Shown here in pieces: positions 19,055-28,212 of a stretch of 50,251 nucleotides of DNA. Position 1 is the first letter of the stretch; each line of letters starts with the position of its first letter. Made by a program: the position numbers and the translations under genes. The DNA lies in contig WRIE01000019.1 of the NCBI GenBank assembly GCA_009782875.1, positions 1-50,251 on the forward strand. Direction: 5' to 3'. Source of the DNA: Eubacteriaceae bacterium. GTDB lineage: Bacteria > Bacillota > Clostridia > Eubacteriales > Anaerofustaceae. The notes under the pieces are model-generated. The model was not told the DNA's origin and ran no database searches. It was given only the letters and a program-made list of their open reading frames with translations.

Positions 19055-20497
19055 ATGAGTCAACAAAACCCGGCAGTCCAAGTTGAAACTGAAATGACGC
19101 TGCCTAAGCGTATACCGATGCTTTGGTTCATCCAGGGCGTATGTTCCAGCTTCACCACTTTTATCCAGACATATTTATCTTTCTTTGTTACCGAATACGG
19201 AGGTTTGACTGCCGCCCAGATGGCGGGAGTGCTCTCTGTCGCCCGCATCGCAGACCTGGTATGCAACTTCTTTGGCGGGCCAATAATCCAGAAGTCAAAC
19301 ACCAAGTATGGAGCTGTCAGGCCATTCCTATTAGGCTGCCAAATCGTCTCTGGCTTAGGTGGCATAATAGCCTTTGCGAATCCAAATTTTGGCGGCTTGG
19401 CTGCCAAATTCGCTTTCGTGATTGTAGGCTATTGCATGATCCACTTCCCGATGAACTTCCTTACGGTTGCCCGCGCCAATATGATCACCAAAATTGCGGG
19501 CCCGAACCCGACAAACCGGATCACGCTTACATCTAGGCAAAACCAAGCGATGCAATTCGCGAGGATTATAACCAGCGCCGCCACGCTCCCAGTAATCCAG
19601 ATAATGCTCGATAAAGGGTTCAATGGATATTTCCTGCTGCAAATAGTATATGCAGCTATCGGAATTTCCGGGGCGATCATGATTTTCAAGGTGACCGACG
19701 AGTACGACAAATACGACCCGGACAAGAAAACGGCTTCAGGCTCCACAGCCAACATCAGTGTGCTTGACATGTATGTCACCGCTTTCAAGCAAAAAGCAGT
19801 ATGGGGATTGCTTCTAGGCGACATGGTCAGGAGCTTCGGCACACAGGCTATCGCCGTTTCCGTGATTTACTACTACCGCTACTCTTGCGGCAACACATTG
19901 TGGACCTCAGTGCAAGGCACGCTGTCATCTTTCGTTGGAATGGGCGCCTCGCTGATTATCCCGCAAATCTCCCGCAGGATAGGCAAGCGCAATTCCGCCC
20001 TCCTTACCCCGCTTATATGCATAATTGTCTATATAATAATGATTTTCACCGCAGACGGCAGGCCTATTGTCTATCTTGTTATTGCCTCCATTGCCCAGTC
20101 AGCATTGGTAATATCAACGACCCACGGTGCAAATTTCTATATCGACATAGCAGAGATTACAATGCGAGACACAGGAAAAGACCTCAGGCCGATGGTGGTA
20201 ATGATACAAAACATTTCTGCAAAGGTCAGCTTTATTTCCTCAGGCCCGTCCCTCGCCTGGGTTCTTGGCAGGTCGATGTACGATGTGAACAGAGCCGCTG
20301 AGCTCGGCGGACCCATCCCCGACACATCACTTTTCGTGCGTAGCTGGGGCATTTTAGTGACCGTTTTCTACGTGATTTCGTTCCTCTCCTATTTCCTGCT
20401 TTATAGAGTCGACGAGCAGGAAGCCCGGGAAGCAGCGGCGATCAACGCCCAAAGGGCAAAGGAAGCCGCGGAAGCCAAAGCTAACGCAAACGCGTAG
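19055..20497 (+). CDS. GPH-family (MelB-like) symporter, copy 2
   Basis: 480 residues, about twelve membrane segments, closely similar to copy 1 over its whole length. The differences are mostly conservative (for example LSVKFA against LAAKFA, LEKGF against LDKGF). The MelB-like helix 2 motif is VARIADLVCNFFGGP, again with Asp at the first cation site and Asn at the second. The charged tail ends with an extra Asn-Ala. The leader has the purine-rich GAAAGAGAGTGAG before the ATG, shared with copy 1. It lies downstream of and in the same direction as the URO-D gene, about 635 bases away, so separate transcription is likely. Confidence 0.88.
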   Translation: MSQQNPAVQVETEMTLPKRIPMLWFIQGVCSSFTTFIQTYLSFFVTEYGGLTAAQMAGVLSVARIADLVCNFFGGPIIQKSNTKYGAVRPFLLGCQIVSGLGGIIAFANPNFGGLAAKFAFVIVGYCMIHFPMNFLTVARANMITKIAGPNPTNRITLTSRQNQAMQFARIITSAATLPVIQIMLDKGFNGYFLLQIVYAAIGISGAIMIFKVTDEYDKYDPDKKTASGSTANISVLDMYVTAFKQKAVWGLLLGDMVRSFGTQAIAVSVIYYYRYSCGNTLWTSVQGTLSSFVGMGASLIIPQISRRIGKRNSALLTPLICIIVYIIMIFTADGRPIVYLVIASIAQSALVISTTHGANFYIDIAEITMRDTGKDLRPMVVMIQNISAKVSFISSGPSLAWVLGRSMYDVNRAAELGGPIPDTSLFVRSWGILVTVFYVISFLSYFLLYRVDEQEAREAAAINAQRAKEAAEAKANANA

Positions 20498-20591
20498 TAG
20501 GCGCCTAGAACGCAATAAAATTGAACTGGATTTACCCACACGACAAAGCGCTGTTTGAACAACTATAGAAATAGAAATGAGTCGCACACCT

Positions 20592-20655
20592 CAAAGATTA
20601 AAAAACTGGCCTCTTGCCGCTTTACAGCGGCAAGAGGCCAGTTTTTTAATCTTTG
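20592..20655. terminator. Very long perfect bidirectional terminator
   Basis: A perfect 29-bp inverted repeat (20592-20620 with 20627-20655) around a 6-base loop. The GC-rich core GGCCTCTTGCCGC is flanked by six-A and six-T tracts, so it works as an intrinsic terminator in both directions. It ends the GPH copy 2 transcript and insulates the island. Confidence 0.9.
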
Positions 20656-21448
20656 TATCTTTTCAAGCGAGATAAACCATATTGCATACAAGTGTATTGG
20701 CATGCGGGCTAAAAAAGTGTAACGGCTCAATTTTGCACTGAATGAGCCAATCATCCAAAGCGCTATTGGAACCCGAGCTTGCCTGTTTTAAAAGAGCATC
20801 TTCATAACATCTATTCATGGCAAGGCACTATATGGCAACCTCGCACAATGCCAGCTTCAAGCCCTTCGCGTAAAAAGACTGAAAATAAATGTTGTGCATA
20901 TATAGCTTGAAGGAGCATTAGGACTGGATTGAACTGTTAGCCTTCCCAATACGCAAACAAAAAAAGGCAGAGCCACCAAACTCTGCCAAGCAAGACTTAT
21001 CGCTAATGTGATACATACTAGCAGCCCCAAAGACGACTTAATGCCCTAGTCTCGGTTATACATTCCTTTTAAGGCACAGCATATGCCAGAGGCGATAGAT
21101 AGAAGATAATAGCCAAAGCAAGAAAGCTGTGCATACGGTTGATACGGTTTTGCGAATGTGTGGTTTCTATTTCTCAAGCCGCCTAAGCTTGCGCTAAAGC
21201 TCTGCACGAATTTATGTGCCGGCTTGTTTGCGATATTTCGATATTGGCGGCAGGAATCCAGCAGATCCCTGCGTGAGCTGTTTTGCCAGCATTTCAACAT
21301 TGAACTTGAGTCTAGAGTGGATGGGAGAGGCGCTTATTTTCTTTGTGCCCGTGGAACTTAATCCATAAGCGGAAAATATTTAGCCACGCCATCCTGAAAT
21401 CACCTGCGCCCCGCCCTGCCTTTGAATGGAGTTTAAATGCTGTGCTTT
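20656..21448. other. Intergenic stretch with one minus-strand terminator
   Basis: No protein gene recognised; an 84-codon minus frame near 21046-21300 has no family resemblance and no clear ribosome site. A stem GGCAGAG/CTCTGCC at 20966-20987, followed on the minus strand by seven T, is a plausible terminator for transcripts coming from the right. Confidence 0.5.
20959..20987 (-). terminator. Intrinsic terminator (minus strand)
   Basis: 7-bp stem GGCAGAG/CTCTGCC with an 8-base loop, followed on the minus strand by TTTTTTTG. It would end transcription of the small membrane protein gene starting at 21874. Confidence 0.65.
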
Positions 21449-21874
21449 CTATTTAAGTGTCAGGATTAATCCGTGGCCATGCCCATCTTCCCACTCAAGC
21501 GGCAATGTCAGGATCTCTCCAGAAATCGAGCCCTCAACATCTTCTCCATCGACTGTGAAAACAATGGTTTGGCCGCTTTCAGCATAAGTGCCTTTAAAGG
21601 AATAATGAGCAAGCTGGGCTGTGAAAGACCCGCTCTTGCGCAATACAATATCCTGGTAACCATCAGTGTAGACCCTGTTCCCTTTTTGCCAGTTGGATAT
21701 TAGAAAAAAAATAGCTACACTGGCAATCACAACCACGATGGAAACACCGATTGTGGTGTTTCTCTTGCGTTTTGCCTTGGCAATAGCGTCTGCTTCCCGT
21801 TGCCTTTTATTGATATTCGGGTTCGCTTTCTTTTTTGCAGCCGGCTGCTTTTGCTGTTTCTTTTTTTGACTCAT
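21449..21874 (-). CDS. Small single-pass membrane protein, unknown function
   Basis: About 141 residues from the ATG at 21874 (MSQKKKQQK); an in-frame start lies 14 codons upstream. A very basic N-terminal 37 residues (Lys, Gln, Asn, Arg rich) precede one membrane helix (TIGVSIVVVIASVAIFFLIS, about 40-59). The outside domain of about 80 residues is beta-rich, with FKGTYAESGQTIVFTVDGED and GEILTLPLEWEDGHGHG. This layout resembles small lipocalin-like or DUF5640-like extracytoplasmic domains, but I cannot name a family. The His-rich end could bind metal; this is speculation. Confidence 0.65.
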   Translation of the reverse strand: MSQKKKQQKQPAAKKKANPNINKRQREADAIAKAKRKRNTTIGVSIVVVIASVAIFFLISNWQKGNRVYTDGYQDIVLRKSGSFTAQLAHYSFKGTYAESGQTIVFTVDGEDVEGSISGEILTLPLEWEDGHGHGLILTLK

Positions 21875-22130
21875 TAATTTCCACCCTTGTTTGATTATTA
21901 TGCTTATTGCTTGCAAGCAAATGAAGTATTTGCATTTTATTGCCCCATGAATTAAAAAACTTGCAATGTAATTGCCGATGAATCCGACAATGTAAATTAA
22001 TTATAGCGCTTTTACTTGTGCACTAATAGCGCATATATCTAACTAGATTAACTAGATTGGCCAACCAGCGCAACAAGGATAATTTATAATGTCCAAACAA
22101 GATCCAATTAGCAAGCAGAGATGTTTCCAA

Positions 22131-23396
22131 TCAACCATATGCGATGTAGAAAGAAGCAAGTGTCACTACAAACATCAAAACTGCCACCAAACCGCCAACT
22201 TTCACATAGTCGCTAAACCGGTATCCTCCTTGCATTGTCACAGTGATAGGGGCGGTGGCGTATGGGGAAATAAATGATAGATTGAGCGACATAACCAATG
22301 ACATGACCATACCTCTGCCATCATAGCCCAGCTCTTTGCATATCGAAAGTGCTATCGGCGCAAGAATTGTCATTACTGTGGCAGGGGTTATGGCATTGGA
22401 AAGAATGAAGCCTATCAAGGAAAAAATGGAAATCAGCTTAAAAAAAGAAATTTCTGACCCAAACAAGTAAAGGATGCTATTTGACAAAATCGAACCTGCC
22501 CCGCTTTGTGACAATCCAGCTGCAATGCCAAGACCCCCTGCCAAGATCCACAGTGTGCTCCAGTCCATTTCTGCAAATACAGTCCTTAGTGATATACATC
22601 CGGTTCCAATGCAAAAGAGGGCGGCTGCCATAGCAACTGCGCCGGGAGTCCAAACATCTATGGAGAATCCCACAGTCATCACAACGATGAGCGCTACAGG
22701 CATCCATGTCTTCCATGCTGGAACTGGTTTTCTTGACTTGATTGCGGGCTCGCCGTTTGCTGGCTTCTCATGGAAGTCAAAGACGCGTTTTTGAAGCCGA
22801 TACCCTATGGTTCCATAAAACAACAAAAATATTAGAAAGCGGGGAATCGCAAACCATGTTATGTCCCAGAAACCCATAGGCACCATGCCAAACTCAATCA
22901 AAAACGCTTGCCCGATTAGGTTGGGAAAAGAGCCCACAAGCGTCAGGCTGCCACCAATCATAGAAGCGAATCCCATACACATAAATACGTTCTTTTTTTT
23001 GATTGCGCCATTGGAGACGGATGCAGCTGCAGCCACCATAGGCATCATTATTACCACTGTCGCCAAGTTGCTGGCAAACGCAGCGGATATTGCCGCGACA
23101 ATTGCGCAATACAGCATAAACTCTTTCTCGTTAGCTTCTGTGACTCTGATAATCCACCTTCCAATACGGTGGGCAGCGCCAGTCTGGAATATAGCTGCAC
23201 CAACAACCTCAGAGCCCATGACCATCATTGCCATATCACTGCTAAACCCCGAGAATGCTTCAGGAAAAGAAACAACCTTGAAAATGCCCATAGCCAATGC
23301 TGCGCCCAAAGCAGCTACCGGAACCGGGATGACCCTTGTTATAAAACAGATAATGGACAGGCTTGTGATTATAATCGCTATTGTGCTTGTTGCCAT
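22131..23396 (-). CDS. DASS/SLC13-family anion:sodium symporter
   Basis: About 421 residues from the ATG at 23396, which follows GGAGG at good spacing; an upstream in-frame start at 23417 lacks this. About eleven membrane segments. The two family repeats each carry the substrate/Na+-site motif: SNLATVVIMMPM in the first half and SNAITPATVMTILAP in the second. Family members import dicarboxylates, sulfate or other divalent anions with sodium. The particular substrate cannot be read. It is a single gene with no enzyme neighbour to hint at the substrate. Confidence 0.88.
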   Translation of the reverse strand: MATSTIAIIITSLSIICFITRVIPVPVAALGAALAMGIFKVVSFPEAFSGFSSDMAMMVMGSEVVGAAIFQTGAAHRIGRWIIRVTEANEKEFMLYCAIVAAISAAFASNLATVVIMMPMVAAAASVSNGAIKKKNVFMCMGFASMIGGSLTLVGSFPNLIGQAFLIEFGMVPMGFWDITWFAIPRFLIFLLFYGTIGYRLQKRVFDFHEKPANGEPAIKSRKPVPAWKTWMPVALIVVMTVGFSIDVWTPGAVAMAAALFCIGTGCISLRTVFAEMDWSTLWILAGGLGIAAGLSQSGAGSILSNSILYLFGSEISFFKLISIFSLIGFILSNAITPATVMTILAPIALSICKELGYDGRGMVMSLVMSLNLSFISPYATAPITVTMQGGYRFSDYVKVGGLVAVLMFVVTLASFYIAYG

Positions 23397-23417
23397 AACA
23401 AATCCTCCAAGTGCCAA

Positions 23418-24300
23418 CCTGTAGAAGCGGGAACGGAACCAGAGTTTATCCCACTTGCCCAGGTTTTTTTAGTATAAAGATAAGTATGCGCCACAAAGCC
23501 CTTATCCGCACATAAGCGTGCTTTTTTGCTTTATTCGAACCAAATTCCATCGATTTACGGCAACTTGGGTCCTATGGGCTGAAAAATATTAGCCAGGAAT
23601 AATATCGAGCGCCCATATGCTTTCTATGCATTTTGGGATTCCTGCTGCCGCTGGCTGCCAGCAGCCACAAACGGGCCCGTGCCTTTGCTGCTCCTCCCAC
23701 TCTCTTGTTTTTGTCAACCTCCCAGTGTCATTGGCCCATGCTCGGCATTTTCAACAATTTTGCGCTCCAGGCGCATTCCCGCTTGTCCCGCTCAGCTTGA
23801 AGAAAGCAAGCGATGCTAGAAACTCAAGAGACGCATGCACCTCCGCTTTGGCCTCATACACCTTTGGCTGCCAATCCCAGCAATGCATAGTAGGCTAGTT
23901 TTACTTTGCAGAAGCTCTTGGCCGCATTGGCACTTTCGCAGGATATGGCGACATTGATATTGTCGCTTCCTGCATTCGCGCTATCTGTAGAAAGCTTCTT
24001 TCGCGGAACCATCCTCATGCCCCCCCCAAAGCCAAAAAATCGCATCACGATACGGTATGCGGTTTTAGCCATAGGCGGCATCCGCGGGGCGAGCGACATC
24101 ACTGCTTATGTGATATTTTTGATATATCCCCTCGCTAATCGCCAAAAGGCCAATGACGTGCCTGTATGGAAAGCCTTGGTAGCGGCGGCTTATGGGCATC
24201 GAGTCTCTTTTAGAGATTTTTATAGTCATTTTTTCTCATAACCAATCCATATAACGAGAGTTTATATTTTATTTATATACTTGTATTATATGAGAATTAG
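23418..24300. other. Intergenic stretch, possibly decayed coding DNA
   Basis: About 900 bases with overlapping frames on both strands (for example plus 23906-24241 and minus 23854-24102). None resembles a known protein, and their composition does not favour one strand. A strong ribosome site AAAGGAGGATTTAATAG near 24315 on the plus strand has no start codon behind it, which suggests a lost small gene. Confidence 0.4.
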
Positions 24301-24418
24301 CACACTTTTGCAAAGGAGGATTTAATAGAAAAAACTGCCTCAATCCATTTGATGGTTTCAGCAGTGTTTTCCTATTTCATAAAGCTAAAGAGCTTTCTCC
24401 CGATGGGATTGTTGAATG

Positions 24419-24823
24419 CTACTTAACAACAGTAAATGCTATGGTTTCGAAAAGTGTATCGTATTCTTTTACTGTGCTTCCATAAACTCGTATCTCATAT
24501 TGTCCAGCAGCAAGGTCCAAGGCTACTTCAAAGTTGGAATCAGCTTCTTTGACCAGAATTTCTTTGACTACTTCTATTTTTTGCATTTTACTTAAGGCAT
24601 TAATCGCTACAACAACCAGTTTGGTTCCCATAGGATCACATATTGGAATTCTCACTACTTTGCCGCCACTAGTCATCCAAAATTCGCCATGAATGTGTCT
24701 TAGTTGAAGAACTCCTTTTCCATCCATATTAACATTAAAGTTAATCGGCCTAGCCATTGCAGGAGCTGATGCCCCTATTAGCAAACAAACTACCAGTAGT
24801 CCTGTGATGATTCTTTTTTTCAT
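24419..24823 (-). CDS. Small secreted protein, unknown function
   Basis: 134 residues. Residues 1-24 form a clear signal peptide (KKR, hydrophobic VVCLLIGASAPAMA, probable cleavage after AMA). The mature part of 110 residues is beta-rich: QLRHIHGEFWMTSGGKVVRI, then a C-terminal block with AAGQYEIRVYGSTVKEYDTL. This resembles small Ig-like or surface-layer-associated modules, but I do not recognise the family. The ATG follows AAAAGGAG at good spacing. Monocistronic as far as can be seen. Confidence 0.75.
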   Translation of the reverse strand: MKKRIITGLLVVCLLIGASAPAMARPINFNVNMDGKGVLQLRHIHGEFWMTSGGKVVRIPICDPMGTKLVVVAINALSKMQKIEVVKEILVKEADSNFEVALDLAAGQYEIRVYGSTVKEYDTLFETIAFTVVK

Positions 24824-24943
24824 TTTGATTACTCCTTTTATTTTATTTTTATGTTTTGTCTTCTTTTTTTATTTTTGATCTGTATAAGAAGCTGTGGCTT
24901 ATTTATGTCAGCTCCTAGATCTAGCTGCAGTATGCCATGCCCC

Positions 24944-25077
24944 ATGGCTCACATCAATCGACACGTTGATAGGGTTTGACCGGCACGCTCATAGGGATAT
25001 GAAGAAAAAAATGGCTCCCATCAACCGATACGTTGATAGGGTTTGACCGGCACACTCATAGGGGTATGAAGAAAAAA
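24944..25077. repeat. Two tandem 67-bp repeats
   Basis: Two direct copies, 24944-25010 and 25011-25077, adjoin exactly and differ at about five positions. Each contains ATCAA...TTGAT, then GATAGGGTTTGACCGGCAC and a GAAGAAAAAA end. They lie between the secreted-protein gene and murE, both on the minus strand, and belong to neither. Function unknown; each unit could form a small RNA hairpin or a protein binding site. Confidence 0.85.
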
Positions 25078-25148
25078 AGCGTGTTTTATTATCATTTCCA
25101 GCCAAAACAAATGAAAGTGGAATTCTATATGTTTTGGCGGCAGCACAT

Positions 25149-25190
25149 GAAAAAGCCTGCCTATCTTTGCAATAGCGTGATAGTGCAGGC
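25149..25190 (-). terminator. Intrinsic terminator after murE
   Basis: On the minus strand a stem GCCTGC-A-CTATC paired with GATAG-GCAGGC (one bulge), followed by TTTTTC. It lies about 150 bases past the murE stop. Confidence 0.6.
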
Positions 25191-25340
25191 CTTATTTATT
25201 GCTTTTATATTTTTACAGGCGGGTCAAGCAGTTGCCAAAAACATAGGAGCGCAACAGCACCTGAAAAAAGTGGTCTCAATCTTGCCTTCCGGGGCGTCAT
25301 TTTACCAATAGCTCACTGCCATGTACAAGAACGCCCTGGG

Positions 25341-26807
25341 CTAGCTGTCACTCAATAGTTCCATGGCAAATTCCTTGTCTGAAAAATGCCTTACCGAATC
25401 GCCTTCAATCAAATAGTTCTCATGCCCTTTTCCCGCCAGTAGCACAGTGTCACTTTTGGATGCGTTTGTGATCGCATATCGTATGGCTTCGCCCCTGTCG
25501 GGAATGACTACGTAATTATTGTTTGGCATTCCTGCCACAATCTGCTCAATAATTGCATTCGGATCCTCATTTCGGTAATTGTCATTTGTGACTACAACCA
25601 AATCCGCGTTTTCGCTGGCTATTTTGCCCATTATTGGCCTTTTTTCAGCATCACGGTTTCCTCCACAGCCGAAGACAACAGTCAGCGCATTGCTAGTCAA
25701 AGCCCTCAATGACTCAATCGCTTTTTCGATTGCGTCAGGGGTATGGGCATAGTCGACATAAACATTTACATTGGTGTCCCCTTTGTGGACGAGCTCTAGC
25801 CTGCCCGGGACCTGGCTGATATCGCCAAGGGCAGCAGCAATATCAACAATGCTCTCGCCTTCAAGCAGGGCAATTGCTGCGGCTATAGACGAATTTATGC
25901 AATTATGCTCCCCTATTGCCGGGATTGTAACATCAGCCGACCCAAATTCTTTTGTTGTTAAATGGAACGATGTAGAATCTGTGTGGAGTTTGATTTGGCT
26001 GAGCATAAAATCAGAGGTTTCCTCGAAGCCAAAACTGTAGACATTGTGCCCATCTTGCTTGAGCTCACTATACAACCGGGCTCCATAAGCGTCTGCAACA
26101 TTTACAACAGCTACATTTGACTGGGAAAACAGTTTCTTTTTGTTTTGGTAATAGCTTTCCATTGTTTTATGGTAGTCAAGGTGGTCTTCAGTCAAATTCA
26201 TAAACACTGCATAGTCGAATTTTAGCCCCCTGACCCTTCCCATGGCAATGCCTTGGCTTGACACCTCTGAAAAAATGTAAGAGCAGTTGTTCTTCTTGGC
26301 ATCAGTAACCAGCTTTCCATAAACTACTGGTGTGTAGGTTGTGTTTGTTGGTATTTCGTGTTTTTTGACTTTCAAGCTTGTTCCCAAAGTGCCTGTGTAT
26401 GCGCTCTTTTTTCCAAGTTTATTGAACAGGTCGTTTGCGATATAGACAAAGCTAGTTTTGCCATTGGTGCCTGTCACAGCGATTTTTTTAATCCTTTCAG
26501 AGTTGGTCTCATATAAAGCGTTGGCCAATTCGGCTTCAGTCTCAACAATATCGTCAACTTTGACATAGGAAACCCCATCGATGTGAGCAAGAATTTCTTC
26601 TTGGGAGACTATTGCTACCGCTCCGTTGCGGACTGCCTCCTCGATGAATTCCACGCCATTCGAGCGTTCTCCTTTGATTGCAAAGAAAAGAGATCCCATT
26701 TGCTTTGACCCTGAGTGGGTCATTAAAGAGAATATCTCTTTATCGTCGCCATAGACCATATTATCCAGACTGAATCCCGCTGCTTCTAAAAGTTCAGACA
26801 GTTTCAT
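25341..26807 (-). CDS. murE: UDP-N-acetylmuramyl-tripeptide synthetase MurE
   Basis: About 488 residues from the ATG at 26807 (MKLSELLEAAGFSL), which fits the family better than the in-frame ATG at 26834. MurE is the cytosolic Mur ligase that adds the third amino acid of the peptidoglycan stem peptide. ATP-binding TGTNGKTS near residue 111; DHLDYHKTMESYYQNKKKLF near 200 with the carbamylated lysine; YAHTPDAIE in the C-terminal domain. The amino-acid selectivity loop reads DNYR-NEDP (about 405): the Arg of the DNPR meso-diaminopimelate type is kept, with Tyr for Pro. Meso-diaminopimelate is therefore the likely substrate. Not inside a dcw cluster here, which is usual for a second or relocated murE. 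Confidence 0.92.
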   Translation of the reverse strand: MKLSELLEAAGFSLDNMVYGDDKEIFSLMTHSGSKQMGSLFFAIKGERSNGVEFIEEAVRNGAVAIVSQEEILAHIDGVSYVKVDDIVETEAELANALYETNSERIKKIAVTGTNGKTSFVYIANDLFNKLGKKSAYTGTLGTSLKVKKHEIPTNTTYTPVVYGKLVTDAKKNNCSYIFSEVSSQGIAMGRVRGLKFDYAVFMNLTEDHLDYHKTMESYYQNKKKLFSQSNVAVVNVADAYGARLYSELKQDGHNVYSFGFEETSDFMLSQIKLHTDSTSFHLTTKEFGSADVTIPAIGEHNCINSSIAAAIALLEGESIVDIAAALGDISQVPGRLELVHKGDTNVNVYVDYAHTPDAIEKAIESLRALTSNALTVVFGCGGNRDAEKRPIMGKIASENADLVVVTNDNYRNEDPNAIIEQIVAGMPNNNYVVIPDRGEAIRYAITNASKSDTVLLAGKGHENYLIEGDSVRHFSDKEFAMELLSDS

Positions 26808-26834
26808 TGAATTTTGGCGCAACATGCAATTCAT

Positions 26835-27270
26835 GCAGCAAGAATACGCCTTCTCCTTCCCGAACCTATGTTCGCACTGAATATTTTTTCGATAGTTTTG
26901 CTTATTTGCCCAGATGTCCGAAAGTCTTCATAGATAGATGTGCCCATTGCAACTGCGCCCAAAGAAAAACGCAATTGGGGTTAGCTAAAGAACCTTGGCA
27001 AGAATACCACCGATTCAAAAGCATTGCAATGAATGCTCCTCCAATTCAAGTTATGAGTGTCTGGATGTTTGGGACACCCCCATCCAAGCTACTGCACATT
27101 TAGCTTTTATAGGTTAGTTTGCGCCCAGCGCTGCCCCTGCAAGGCAAGGATGTTTGTTTAACCATAGCCTCAGGGCCTCTGGCGACAGAGCATCCCAGGG
27201 TAGCTGCGTTTTTTAACATAAACGCAACGCGCCAGAAATGGCGGTTTATAAGCTCTCAAAACCATGCCAA
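26835..27270. other. Intergenic stretch without a recognised gene
   Basis: Between murE and ricT, both minus strand. It must hold the murE promoter and the end of the ricT operon, but I see no convincing -35/-10 pair or T-run hairpin. Confidence 0.4.
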
Positions 27271-28212
27271 CTATAATGAGCTGTTTTTTTCAAACTTTTC
27301 GTTTGTAAGCTCCTTAAGCTCGTTGATTTCATCGGGATCCAAAGCTTCTGTCAAAATTGGCTCTTGACTCTTCTTTTTGCTTTGGCTCTTTTTCTTTGGA
27401 GGCCTTTTTTCGTAAGTTAATGAATCCTTTTCGAATTCTTTGACTACAACATCGTCTCCGGAATTAATCCTCACCATTACGGTTTCCTTGAGGGTATTGA
27501 GTTTTTGCACGACGCCTGCGCCATCCGGTGTCCGGACTTGCTGGCCAGCTTCCGGCAACGTTTTGAGGGCAGCCTCATAACACTCATGTTCGTATTGAAG
27601 ACAGCAAAGCAGCCGTCCGCATAAGCCGCTGATTTTTCCTGGGTTGAGCGAAAGGCCTTGCTCCTTTGCCATCCTGATTGACACAGGCTGGAACTCCCCG
27701 AGCCACTTGTGGCAACATAACTCGCACCCACAAGGTCCTATCCCCCCAAGAAGCTTCGACTCGTCTCTAACACCCACTTGGCGCAATTCGATTCGGATTC
27801 TGAAAATTGTCGCCAGCACTTTTACAAGCTCCCTGAAATCGACCCTTCCGTCTGCTGTAAATGAAAAAATAACTTTGCTGCTATCAAAAGTATATTCAGC
27901 TTTGATAACTTTCATGTCAAGGCCGCATTTGCCCACTTCCCTTTTGCATATCTCCATCGCCTCCGGAGCCTTCGCCAAATTTGTTTCGTGCAGCTTGTCA
28001 TCTTTGGCGGTGGCTTTTCTAACAACCGGTTTTATAGGATGCTTAACCTCGCTGTCATCGACATATTTGACTTTTAAAGCAACAAATCCATATTCAATGC
28101 CTCGAGCAGTCTCAACTATAACATTATCGCCTACTTTGAGATATATTTGTTGCGGGTCAAAATAATAGATTTTGCCCGCGCATTTAAACCTAACACCCAC
28201 TATCTTCTGCAT
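27271..28212 (-). CDS. ricT: RicT/YaaT, PSP1-domain protein
   Basis: About 313 residues from ATG 28212, six bases after GGAGG; it overlaps the end of holB. The PSP1 domain lies at about 60-145. The Cys-rich core GIGPCGCELCCHKW (about 160-175) and SGLCGRLLCCLQYE (about 195-208) is that of the Fe-S cluster ligands of RicT in the RicAFT (Y) complex. In Bacillus that complex assists RNase Y-dependent mRNA processing and affects sporulation and competence. The C-terminal 60 residues are highly charged (KKKSQSKKKSQE). The tmk-holB-yaaT order is a conserved Firmicute arrangement. Confidence 0.93.
   Translation of the reverse strand: MQKIVGVRFKCAGKIYYFDPQQIYLKVGDNVIVETARGIEYGFVALKVKYVDDSEVKHPIKPVVRKATAKDDKLHETNLAKAPEAMEICKREVGKCGLDMKVIKAEYTFDSSKVIFSFTADGRVDFRELVKVLATIFRIRIELRQVGVRDESKLLGGIGPCGCELCCHKWLGEFQPVSIRMAKEQGLSLNPGKISGLCGRLLCCLQYEHECYEAALKTLPEAGQQVRTPDGAGVVQKLNTLKETVMVRINSGDDVVVKEFEKDSLTYEKRPPKKKSQSKKKSQEPILTEALDPDEINELKELTNEKFEKNSSL

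Noticed and set aside
23854-24241. Overlapping ORFs on both strands (82 and 111 codons)
   Set aside because: Neither resembles a family nor has a clear ribosome site; left as an intergenic stretch.
24944-25077. CRISPR array
   Set aside because: Only two units, directly abutting without spacers, and each is 67 bp.
25033-25311. Plus-strand ORF with a signal-peptide-like stretch
   Set aside because: It starts inside the 67-bp repeat, has no ribosome site, and contains the murE terminator on the other strand.
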